Positions 1 through 6,815 of a stretch of DNA of 64,000 nucleotides are shown piece after piece (the first letter of the stretch is position 1; every line of letters begins with the position of its first letter). The position numbers and the translations under genes were made by a program. Below the pieces are notes generated by a model that saw only the letters and a list, made by a program, of their open reading frames with translations, did no database searches and had not been told where the DNA came from. Source of the DNA: Nostoc sp. NMS2 (GTDB lineage Bacteria; Cyanobacteriota; Cyanobacteriia; Cyanobacteriales; Nostocaceae); contig NZ_JABXKH010000135.1 of assembly GCF_017115105.1 (NCBI RefSeq), forward strand, positions 1-64,000, written 5' to 3'.

Positions 1-55
1 ATTGGTCATTGGTCATTGGTCATTGGTCATTGGTCATTGGTCATTGGTCATTGGT
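1..55. repeat. Heptanucleotide tandem repeat (ATTGGTC)n
   Basis: Seven perfect copies of the 7-mer ATTGGTC run from the window edge to base 49, followed by most of an eighth. The array may continue outside the window. This is the short tandemly repeated repeat type known from heterocystous cyanobacteria. Related TTTGTCA / TTGGTCA runs recur near 835-895, 3264-3300, 24988-25035, 30598-30630, 31352-31382, 33160-33185 and 56655-56690. It lies just downstream of the cyAbrB stop codon. Confidence 0.9.
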
Positions 56-95
56 TTTTACAAAGGACAAATGACAATTGACTAATGACCATTTA

Positions 96-509
96 TTAAG
101 CCGTGGCTTCTATGGTTTCATCACCTTCCCGATCTTCTGGATCTACCTGTCTCAGACGAATGTGCTTTTTGCCTAAAGTGATGATAAACTCATCTCCTGG
201 TTTCAGGTTCATCTGTTTTGTATAAGCTGAACCTATAAGTAAGTTATTATTCGATTGCACACTAATTCTATAGCTAGCACTACGTCCACCCCGCCCATTA
301 GCGCTGGGTGTACTGTCTAACTGAATGCCTTCAGCATCAATTAGGGCATTTAAGAACTTCATCATATTGACGCGCTCTATACCGTTTTTGGTAACGGTAT
401 AGTAGCCGCACTTCTTGGCTTTGTCTTCTTTGCTCTCGCTCTCTAGCTCTTTGACTTTTTTGAGCAGTTCTTCACCGAGTAAGGGTTCAATTTTTTTCTG
501 TTTAGGCAT
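96..509 (-). CDS. cyAbrB-type transcriptional regulator
   Basis: A protein of 137 residues counted from the ATG; a TTG one codon upstream could also be read as a start. It has the organisation of cyanobacterial AbrB-like regulators. A lysine-rich N-terminus (PKQKKIEPLLGEELLKKVKE) is followed by a conserved central part (KCGYYTVTKNGIERVNMMKF) and a C-terminal AbrB-like segment with SYRISVQSNNNLLIG and LKPGDEFIITLG. These proteins are dimeric DNA-binding regulators of carbon/nitrogen balance and, in Anabaena relatives, of genes such as those for heterocyst differentiation and hydrogenase. Whether this is the B1 (CalA-like) or B2 paralogue cannot be decided here. It is divergent from the Rrf2 gene across about 390 bases. 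Confidence 0.88.
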   Translation of the reverse strand: MPKQKKIEPLLGEELLKKVKELESESKEDKAKKCGYYTVTKNGIERVNMMKFLNALIDAEGIQLDSTPSANGRGGRSASYRISVQSNNNLLIGSAYTKQMNLKPGDEFIITLGKKHIRLRQVDPEDREGDETIEATA

Positions 510-903
510 CAACTTAGGTCGAAAATGAATGTTTGAAGTGTTGGAATCGATTTTATTTTAGCTGAGGTTGAGCTAATAGGAACATAATCCTTTAGTTTTT
601 ATCTCAACCTAGCCAAGTATATTACACTCAGATGCACAATTGTTATGCCATTAACAATATTGTCAAGACAATCTATTTTAGAGAATGCTGGCAATGCTGA
701 ACGCTATATATATAGTTTGTAAATCACTGCTAAACTATACTTGTTTAAGTTTTCTAAACTAACGCTCAAAAGGTTGTTTATTTGCTGAGGATGATAATTG
801 AGTTACAGAATGATAAGTAAAACTGATCCTTAGTTATTGGTCGTTGGTTATTGGTTATTTACAAAGGACAAATGACAAAGGATAAACAACAAAGCTTGCC
901 AAA
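510..903. other. Intergenic region between divergent regulators
   Basis: This 394-base spacer separates the starts of the cyAbrB (minus) and Rrf2 (plus) genes and should hold both promoters. It is A/T rich. Degenerate heptamers of the TTGGTTA / TTTACAAAGGACAAATGACAA kind occupy about 835-895, right up to the Rrf2 start. I see no clear operator or small ORF in it. Confidence 0.6.
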
Positions 904-1344
904 ATGAAACTAACTACCAGAGGACACTACAGTGTAAAGGCGTTGCTAGATTTGAGTTTACAGCCAAAATATGGGCCTGTATCTGTAAGAGCGATCGCTA
1001 AACGCCAAGATATCCCTGCTCCTTATCTCGAAAAACTACTAATAGAAATGCGTCGTGCGTCAATAGTTAAATCAATTCGTGGTAGCATCGGCGGATACCA
1101 ATTGGCAAGAGAGCCTGCACAAATATCTATAGGACAAATTTTAGAAGCAGTTGGCGAGACTAGCCATTTACCCCATCACACCCCAGCACCTACACAAGCT
1201 GAAGATTGGGTAACATTTAGCCTTTGGCAGAGACTCAACCAAAAGCTCAAAGAAGCTTTGTACAGTATTACTCTGGCAGACCTTTATTACGATGCTCGTA
1301 GCTGGCAAGCTTCCCTTGGGGAAGAAGCTAGTTTTGTGGTTTAG
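904..1344 (+). CDS. Rrf2 family transcriptional regulator without Fe-S cysteines
   Basis: A 146-residue protein with a typical Rrf2 winged helix. The N-terminal MKLTTRGHYSVKALLDLSLQ is followed by the recognition part IPAPYLEKLLIEMRRASIVK and the wing SIRGSIGGYQLAREPAQIS at about residues 45-75. Rrf2 proteins are dimeric repressors; IscR and NsrR members hold an Fe-S cluster on three cysteines. This protein contains no cysteine at all, so it cannot be an IscR/NsrR-type cluster sensor and probably senses something else. The region around residues 92-100 (HLPHHTPAP) replaces the usual cysteine loop. The target is unknown; autoregulation through the divergent spacer is a plausible guess. Confidence 0.85.
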   Translation: MKLTTRGHYSVKALLDLSLQPKYGPVSVRAIAKRQDIPAPYLEKLLIEMRRASIVKSIRGSIGGYQLAREPAQISIGQILEAVGETSHLPHHTPAPTQAEDWVTFSLWQRLNQKLKEALYSITLADLYYDARSWQASLGEEASFVV

Positions 1345-1659
1345 TCAAAAGCGGAGCCGGAGACGTTTCCGTTGCTCCGGTCAATAGTCTAAATATTGAC
1401 TACGCATTTTAGATTTTAGATTTTAGATTTTTTGGTTGATACCCCCCCGCCTAGTAATTCGTCCCGCAACGCTTTCGTGGGCAGAACAAATCGAAAATCC
1501 TCAATTTAAATCCGACGCTCGTTCTGATGCGCTATCAGAGCCAAATACCCAGACTTCGTACCCTACGCTAACATGCCTGGGGTCAATCCAAAATCCAAGT
1601 TGCGCTGTCAGCGCACCAAAGGTGCGACCCAAAATCCAAAATTGATTGACTCGTGACTT
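1345..1659. other. Intergenic region with degenerate repeats
   Basis: The spacer between the Rrf2 gene and cobD has a triple direct repeat of ATTTTAG at about 1405-1432, fragments resembling small dispersed repeats (1440-1630) and no convincing gene. A 69-codon open frame at 1436-1645 has a composition typical of translated repeats and no recognisable family, so it is not called. Confidence 0.5.
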
Positions 1660-2631
1660 ATGACTGATAGCATCTATATATTAATAATTGCTGCATTTTT
1701 AGATTACTTAATTGGCGATCCTTGGGATTGGCCTCATCCAGTGCAAATTATGGGGTGGGTAATTTCTCGCCTAAGCAAATTTTTTCTTCAATTGTGTAAA
1801 AATCCTCTTACACAACGCCTAGCTGGAATTGCACTAGGGATTATCCTAATAATTGGTAGCGGTCTGGTTGGTTTTTTGATTATTCAAATTGCCAGATGGG
1901 TTCATCCATTGTTAGGAATTACAATTAATTCCATTCTTTTGGCTAGTTGTTTTGCTGGCAGAAGTTTGCGAGTAGCAGCAGAAGCTGTTTTAAAACCTTT
2001 AACAGCAGGAGATTTGGAGAAGGCTCGGAAGATTTTAAGTAATTACGTTGGTCGAGATACGCAAAACCTCTCACAAGCAGAAATTTTGCGAGCCGTTTTA
2101 GAAACGGTTGCAGAAAATGCCACCGATGGAGTGATGGCTCCGCTTTTTTATGCAATTGTTGGTGTGTTTGTGCCAATTGTGGGGCCAACTCCCTTGGCTT
2201 TAGCATACAAAGCCAGCAGTACTCTTGATTCAATGGTGGGCTACCGAGAAGCACCCTATACTTATTTGGGATGGTTCTGTGCGCGGTTAGAAGATTATTT
2301 GACTTGGCTACCTTGTCGATTAACAGTCGTGACTCTGGCGCTATTATCGGGTAAACCAATGCACGTTTGGCGAATTTGTTGTCGGGATGCAATTAACGAT
2401 CCTAGTCCCAACTCTGGCTGGAGTGAGTGTGTCTATGCTGCTTTTTTGGGTGTGCAGATGGGAGGTACAAATTGGTATCGTGGGGTAGCTAAGTACAAAC
2501 CACTGCTAGGAGATGCGATTTATCCCATTACTGCAACTTCTATTCAAAATGCTTTGCAGCTGACTCGATCTTGTTTTTTGCTATGGTTAGGCATAGCGAT
2601 CGCAATATTCTTAATCCTCCCCAACAGGTAA
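1660..2631 (+). CDS. cobD: Adenosylcobinamide-phosphate synthase (CobD/CbiB)
   Basis: A polytopic inner-membrane protein of 323 residues. It attaches the (R)-1-amino-2-propanol(-phosphate) arm to adenosylcobyric acid in cobalamin synthesis. The start IIAAFLDYLIGDPWDWPHPVQ is the conserved CobD/CbiB opening. The centre has NYVGRDTQNLSQAEILRAVLE and ETVAENATDGVMAPLFYAIV, the family signature around residues 125-165. The conserved YKASSTLDSMVGYREAPY follows, and several hydrophobic helices are present, including one at the C-terminus. Length matches the family (about 310-330). It stands alone, not in a cobalamin operon; pyrR follows after about 100 bases that include a perfect palindrome. Confidence 0.93.
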   Translation: MTDSIYILIIAAFLDYLIGDPWDWPHPVQIMGWVISRLSKFFLQLCKNPLTQRLAGIALGIILIIGSGLVGFLIIQIARWVHPLLGITINSILLASCFAGRSLRVAAEAVLKPLTAGDLEKARKILSNYVGRDTQNLSQAEILRAVLETVAENATDGVMAPLFYAIVGVFVPIVGPTPLALAYKASSTLDSMVGYREAPYTYLGWFCARLEDYLTWLPCRLTVVTLALLSGKPMHVWRICCRDAINDPSPNSGWSECVYAAFLGVQMGGTNWYRGVAKYKPLLGDAIYPITATSIQNALQLTRSCFLLWLGIAIAIFLILPNR

Positions 2632-2666
2632 AGTTAGGAGTTAAGAAATAAAAACTTCTAACTCTT

Positions 2667-2694
2667 GTAGAGACGCGATTAATCGCGTCTCTAC
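2667..2694. repeat. Perfect 28-bp palindrome (GTAGAGACGCGATT + reverse)
   Basis: The sequence GTAGAGACGCGATT is followed immediately by its exact reverse complement, lying between cobD and pyrR. A slightly decayed copy (TAGACGCGATGAATCGCGTC) lies at about 25078-25103 upstream of the membrane-protein gene in the flv operon. It could form a hairpin in either transcript; it has no T-run directly after it, so it is listed as a dispersed repeat rather than a terminator. Confidence 0.8.
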
Positions 2695-2734
2695 CCCTAA
2701 CTCTTAACTCATCACTCCTAACTTATCATTCCCT

Positions 2735-3271
2735 ATGTCTGCCAAAGTAGTTGAAATTCTCTCATCCGAAGAAATCCGTCGTACCTTAACTCGCCTGGCC
2801 TCTCAAATTGTGGAAAGGACGCGTGATTTGTCTCAACTGGTACTTCTTGGTATCTATACCAGGGGTGCGTTCTTAGCCGAATTGTTGGCGCGTCAGATTG
2901 AGACGCTAGAAGGTGTAGCCGTGTCAGTTGGCGCTTTGGATATTACATTTTATCGAGATGACCTTGACAAAATTGGATTGCGGACTCCAACGAAAAGTGA
3001 AATTCCTTTTGACCTTACGGGGAAAACGGTTGTACTTGTGGATGATGTGATTTTCAAGGGACGGACAATTCGCGCTGCTTTGAATGCAGTCAACGATTAT
3101 GGTAGACCAGAGGTGATTCGTTTAGCTGTGTTAGTAGACAGAGGTCATCGAGAATTACCAATCCACCCAGATTTTATTGGAAAAAAGTTGCCTACTGCTA
3201 AAGAAGAAGTTGTGAAAGTTTACTTACAAAATTACGATGGACGAGATGCAGTAGAGTTGATTAGTCATTAG
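2735..3271 (+). CDS. pyrR: PyrR bifunctional regulator / uracil phosphoribosyltransferase
   Basis: A 178-residue protein with the PRTase fold. The PRPP-binding loop [18 protein letters not shown] lies at about residues 104-121, and [13 protein letters not shown] and [20 protein letters not shown] fill the N-terminal half. Length and motif order match PyrR. In Firmicutes PyrR binds pyr mRNA and controls attenuation, with weak UPRTase activity; in cyanobacteria the gene is usually alone, as here, and its regulatory role is less clear. There are no other pyr genes nearby. It is preceded by repeat DNA and followed by TTTGTCATTAGTCA heptamers that begin at the stop codon. Confidence 0.93.
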   Translation: MSAKVVEILSSEEIRRTLTRLASQIVERTRDLSQLVLLGIYTRGAFLAELLARQIETLEGVAVSVGALDITFYRDDLDKIGLRTPTKSEIPFDLTGKTVVLVDDVIFKGRTIRAALNAVNDYGRPEVIRLAVLVDRGHRELPIHPDFIGKKLPTAKEEVVKVYLQNYDGRDAVELISH

Positions 3272-3385
3272 TCATTTGTCATTAGTCATTTGTCATTAAT
3301 TCTTCCCCTGCTCCCCCGGTTACTGAGCGTAGTCGAAGTATGCTCGCCTGCTCCCTCATCTCCCTCATCCCCCATTCCCCATTCC

Positions 3386-3769
3386 TCACCGCAAAACTGG
3401 ACTGCCATGATGATGAACTAAATACCACTTTCCACCAAGAAAGTGAAATACATTTGTAGCTGTTGATTGTGCTTCAAGTCTTCTCCCAGCCACCACTTGG
3501 AATACATTTTCTCTCAGCACAACATAAGCAATATTATCAACTATTTCTGTAGCAATTATATCTGTGTTTATTTCAATATAAGCTGTGTTTTTAAATATCT
3601 GCTCCCAGGAGGTGCGAATCTCCTTCCAACCTCGTAGTATATTACTTCCAGGATGAATACAAAAACTACCAGTTCCTTGTGACCATACGGTACTCATTAT
3701 CTCAATATCTTTTCTTTCAAAAGCTCGATAAAAAGCTACATTAGCCGCTAAGACTTCATCCTTCGTCAT
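3386..3769 (-). CDS. NTF2-like (SnoaL/DUF4440-type) protein
   Basis: A small single-domain protein of 127 residues with the cone-shaped alpha/beta NTF2 fold pattern. The opening helix is VLAANVAFYRAFERKDIEIM. Next come SVWSQGTGSFCIHPGSNILRG and WKEIRTSWEQIF, and the strands close with FHFLGGKWYLVHHHGSPVL. Proteins of this shape serve as small-molecule-binding or enzymatic domains, and the substrate cannot be read from sequence. The opening SVWSQ...CIHPG followed by G..EI..SW is typical of cyanobacterial and plant homologues annotated as nuclear transport factor 2 family. It is transcribed towards pyrR and not obviously part of an operon. Confidence 0.8.
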   Translation of the reverse strand: MTKDEVLAANVAFYRAFERKDIEIMSTVWSQGTGSFCIHPGSNILRGWKEIRTSWEQIFKNTAYIEINTDIIATEIVDNIAYVVLRENVFQVVAGRRLEAQSTATNVFHFLGGKWYLVHHHGSPVLR

Positions 3770-3803
3770 GGGGAATTTAATAGTTAGGAGTTAGGAGTTA
3801 GGT

Positions 3804-3887
3804 ACTTCCAAGAAATAAATTATCTATCTTGTTGGGTGGGGACACCCATCCCACAAGAAAATTTGGGATGTTTTTTTCTTTGGAAGT
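3804..3887. repeat. Small inverted-repeat element (MITE-like, 84 bp)
   Basis: Near-matching ends ACTTCCAAGAAATAAA (left) and ACTTCCAAAGAAAAAAA (right, read on the other strand) flank an imperfect hairpin around GGGTGGGGACACCCATCCC. Sequence outside both ends is the same TTAGGAGTTAGG motif, which may be a target duplication or a pre-existing tandem repeat. It contains no ORF. Confidence 0.5.
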
Positions 3888-3970
3888 CTATTAGGAGTTA
3901 GGAGTTACTAAATTATAACCTTCAAGTTTGACAAGTAAATTAGTAATTCCCAATGCCCAATTCCCAATTC

Positions 3971-5860
3971 CTAAATCTTTTTAACTGTGCTAATAGTTTG
4001 CAATAATTGGCTAGCTGTATAAGGCTTGGATAAAAAGGCTTTGATACCCATATCATAAGCTGTATTAACTTTATCAGTCGAAGTGAGTCCACTGACGGCA
4101 ATAATTTTGACATCTGGGTTAATTTTTCGCAGCGTGCGGATAGTAGTTATCCCATCCATAGACGGCATGACCATATCAGTCAAGACAAGAAATATTTCGT
4201 CTCGATGTTCTGCATATAAGGCTATTGCTTCAATGCCATCACTAGCTGTCATTGCTTTATAATTGTGGCTTTCTAAGGATGTTTTTGTTACGTCTCGAAT
4301 GGCAGCTTCGTCATCTACAACTAAAATTAATTCTCCTTGTCCTGAAGGTAGTCCCTGGTCTTCTTGTTCTATGGTTTCCGCCGCTTCTTGTGCTGGCAAA
4401 TAGACCTTAAATTGGCTACCTTTTCCCTGTTCGGTGTATACGTTGATGAAACCGCCGTGGCTTTTAATAATGCCAAGGACTGTAGACAGACCAAGACCAG
4501 TACCTTTATTGAGTGCTTTGGTAGTAAAAAATGGATCAAATATCCGATCTAATATTTCTGATTTAATCCCCATTCCTGTATCAGTAACAGTAATAACAAC
4601 GTGATGACCAACTTTAGCTTCAATGTGCATCTTGGCGTAATTTTCATCAATTAAGAGATTTTCCGCCGATATTTTCAAAGTTCCACTATTTGGCATAGCG
4701 TCACGAGCATTAACACATAAATTCATCAGTACCTGATGCAGTTGGGTGGCATCACCGGATACAGTCCAAAGATTTTGCGAAATTTGAGTGGAAACTTCAA
4801 TGGATTTGGGAAATGTTTCTCTAATAATTTGCTGAATTTCTATTATTAAATGCTTTAATTGCAATATTGTGCGATCGCCTTCAAGCCCGCGAGTAAAAGA
4901 TAATACTTGCTTGACTAAGTTTGCCCCGCGTTTAGTGTTTGTAATCAATATTGGCAACAGTCGCCGAGAACGCTCATCGTGGACTTGTGCCTCTAACAGT
5001 TGGGCTGTCAGCAAAATGGGCGCAAGAATATTATTTAAGTCGTGGGCGATACCACTGGCTAAAGTGCCAATGCTTTCCAATCGCTGGGCGCGGAGAAATT
5101 GCGCTTCAAGTTGTTTTTTTTGGGTGATGTCAGTGTTAACAACGAGGAAAGATTGTGCTTTATTGCCAAATTCATGTACTAGTGTCCAACGGCTTTCGAC
5201 AATAATTTCTTTACCTGATTTTGTTTTTTGCTGTAATTCGCCCTCCCAAGAGCCATTTTTCATCAAAACACTGAGTGCTTCTTGAACTTTAGACGGATGT
5301 TTTTCATGCCAGAGAAATTGTGTCTTCTTATTGATTGCTTCTTCTTTTTTCCAATCGTACAGACTCTCAGCAGCTTTGTTCCAAAATAAAATTTGATCGT
5401 CTAAATCACGCACAAAAATTGCATCGGTGGCAACATCTAGTAAAGCGGCTTGTTCGCGGATTTTATGTTCTGTCTGTTTGCGCTCGATGGCGTAGCGGAT
5501 AGAACGCTCTAACAGAGGTGCTGTCAACTGGCTTTTTTCGAGATAATCTGCGGCTCCGGCTTTCATCGCTTCGATATCTATTTCCCAGTCGCCCTGACCA
5601 GTTAGTAAAATTATGGGAGAAGAACAGCCGTTGGCAATTGCTTCGCGTAAAAGTTCCAGTCCATTGTGTAGCCCCAAACGGTAGTCTACAAGATAAACGT
5701 CATGTTGGTGGCGAGCGATCGCATTTCTTGCTGCTTCATAATTATTTACCCACTCTAACTCGCAGTCTGCTACTTGAAATTCACTGAACCAATAACGAGT
5801 CAAAACATAGTCATCTTCGTCATCATCAATGAACAAAACTTTGATAGGGCTGTTGTCCAT
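3971..5860 (-). CDS. Hybrid kinase: receiver-PAS-HisKA-HATPase-receiver
   Basis: A cytosolic two-component protein of 629 residues. An N-terminal receiver (about 6-125) has DDDEDD acidic residues and phospho-acceptor D59 in VYLVDYRLG. A PAS domain (about 135-255) comes next, then a dimerisation/phosphorylation helix with H273 in GIAHDLNNILAP. The ATPase domain shows NARDAM, DTGMG and GTGLGLS boxes. The C-terminal receiver (about 510-625) has acceptor Asp in VLTDMVMPSMDG. There are no membrane segments. The GGGAGA ribosome site lies six bases before the ATG. Its first 35 bases overlap the upstream receiver gene, so the two are translationally coupled; the separate receiver is the likely partner. 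The ligand of the PAS domain is unknown. Confidence 0.9.
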   Translation of the reverse strand: MDNSPIKVLFIDDDEDDYVLTRYWFSEFQVADCELEWVNNYEAARNAIARHQHDVYLVDYRLGLHNGLELLREAIANGCSSPIILLTGQGDWEIDIEAMKAGAADYLEKSQLTAPLLERSIRYAIERKQTEHKIREQAALLDVATDAIFVRDLDDQILFWNKAAESLYDWKKEEAINKKTQFLWHEKHPSKVQEALSVLMKNGSWEGELQQKTKSGKEIIVESRWTLVHEFGNKAQSFLVVNTDITQKKQLEAQFLRAQRLESIGTLASGIAHDLNNILAPILLTAQLLEAQVHDERSRRLLPILITNTKRGANLVKQVLSFTRGLEGDRTILQLKHLIIEIQQIIRETFPKSIEVSTQISQNLWTVSGDATQLHQVLMNLCVNARDAMPNSGTLKISAENLLIDENYAKMHIEAKVGHHVVITVTDTGMGIKSEILDRIFDPFFTTKALNKGTGLGLSTVLGIIKSHGGFINVYTEQGKGSQFKVYLPAQEAAETIEQEDQGLPSGQGELILVVDDEAAIRDVTKTSLESHNYKAMTASDGIEAIALYAEHRDEIFLVLTDMVMPSMDGITTIRTLRKINPDVKIIAVSGLTSTDKVNTAYDMGIKAFLSKPYTASQLLQTISTVKKI

Positions 5861-6323
5861 GTTTATCTCCCACTGCTTCTAGTGGTAGTTTCACAATTTC
5901 AAACCAGTATTTAACTAGAGTGTCCATGACCTCAACTAATGAGGCAAAAGGCGCTGGCTTAATGATGAAGGAGTTAGCGCCTAAATCATAAGTATTATAT
6001 ATATCTTCTTCTCTTCGGGATGTTGTCAGTATTACGACTGGAATTTGCCGCAATTGGGGATCAGATTTTATCTCTTTGAGTGCCTCAATACCGCTAATTC
6101 TCGGTATATTCAAATCTAATAAAATCAAACCAGGGTGCGGTAAATTGCTGCTGTTAGCATATCTACCACGATGGTACAGATAATCCATCAATTCTTCACC
6201 ATTACTCACGATGTATAGTTCAATTGGCACTTGACTTTCTGCCAATGCCTCACGAACCAAGATGCCGTCGTCTTCATCATCATCAGCCATTAAGATGGTG
6301 AGATTTCTTTTTCGACCCTCCAC
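5826..6323 (-). CDS. Rcp1-like single-domain response regulator
   Basis: A receiver-only protein of 165 residues with DDDEDD at 14-19, acceptor D70 in LILLDLNIPRISG, and a conserved Thr/Lys in VILTTSRREEDI and FIIKPAPF. The insertion YLYHRGRYANSSNLPHPG before the acceptor strand is typical of the Rcp1/CheY-like regulators that partner cyanobacterial phytochromes. The GTG start is chosen because AAGGAG stands five bases upstream. It overlaps the following hybrid kinase gene. With the large GAF/PAS kinase gene also on the minus strand 490 bases upstream, it probably serves one of these two kinases. Confidence 0.9.
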   Translation of the reverse strand: MEGRKRNLTILMADDDEDDGILVREALAESQVPIELYIVSNGEELMDYLYHRGRYANSSNLPHPGLILLDLNIPRISGIEALKEIKSDPQLRQIPVVILTTSRREEDIYNTYDLGANSFIIKPAPFASLVEVMDTLVKYWFEIVKLPLEAVGDKHGQQPYQSFVH

Positions 6324-6454
6324 ATCGTCTCCTTTGCAGTGATTTATTATTATGAATCAAGTTATCAACCTGGCATAGATGGTAACTCCTCCGTTGACAA
6401 AAATCATTACTTATGCAACTTATTTGTTTAGGATATGAAAGTTTATCGAATAGA

Positions 6455-6625
6455 ATTCAGGAGTCAGGACGGGCTAAACGCCCCGCCAATCGTACAGAAT
6501 TCATTCTGAATTCTGTACGATTGGCGGATGAATAATCGGGTTTAAGACCCGCGACTGATTGATTCTGATTCCTGAATTCTGTTAGCGGATAGCTAGGGTT
6601 TAGCCCCTTCTGAATTCTTCTTCAT
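6455..6625. repeat. Dispersed repeat, copy 1 (GAATTC-rich palindromic family)
   Basis: This fills much of the 492-base gap between two minus-strand signalling genes. It contains blocks such as GCGGATGAATAA, ACCCGCGACTGATTG, CTGAATTCTGTTAGCGG and AGCCCCTTCTGAATTCTTCT that recur with small changes at about 59560-59765. The remaining gap sequence (6324-6454 and 6626-6815) shows no gene. Confidence 0.75.
6484..6526. repeat. Perfect 20-bp stem hairpin
   Basis: CGCCAATCGTACAGAATTCA is followed by TTC and then by the exact 20-base reverse complement. It belongs to the surrounding dispersed repeat; no T-run follows, so a terminator role is not indicated. In the related copy near 59600 the inner palindrome has a different sequence. 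Confidence 0.85.
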
Positions 6626-6815
6626 TTCTTTGCTAATAGAAGGCGATGTCTAACCACAAATCGCTGTGGTGGTTGCCAATAGCCGGAAATAATCGAATCT
6701 TATTAAGAATTAACATTATGGTTGATTTGTACAATACATCAGTAAATTACGGATGGCAGTTGTACAATTAAGCTAATTTTGGGATTTAGTATTAATCCCT
6801 CTCCAGGAATAAAAA

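Noticed and set aside
1-55. Heptamer array as a regulatory site of cyAbrB
   Set aside because: It lies downstream of the gene's stop codon, and the same heptamers occur after many unrelated genes in the window.
1436-1645. 69-codon open frame on the plus strand after the Rrf2 gene
   Set aside because: Its composition looks like translated repeat DNA, it has no recognisable motif and no ribosome site, and it ends just before cobD.
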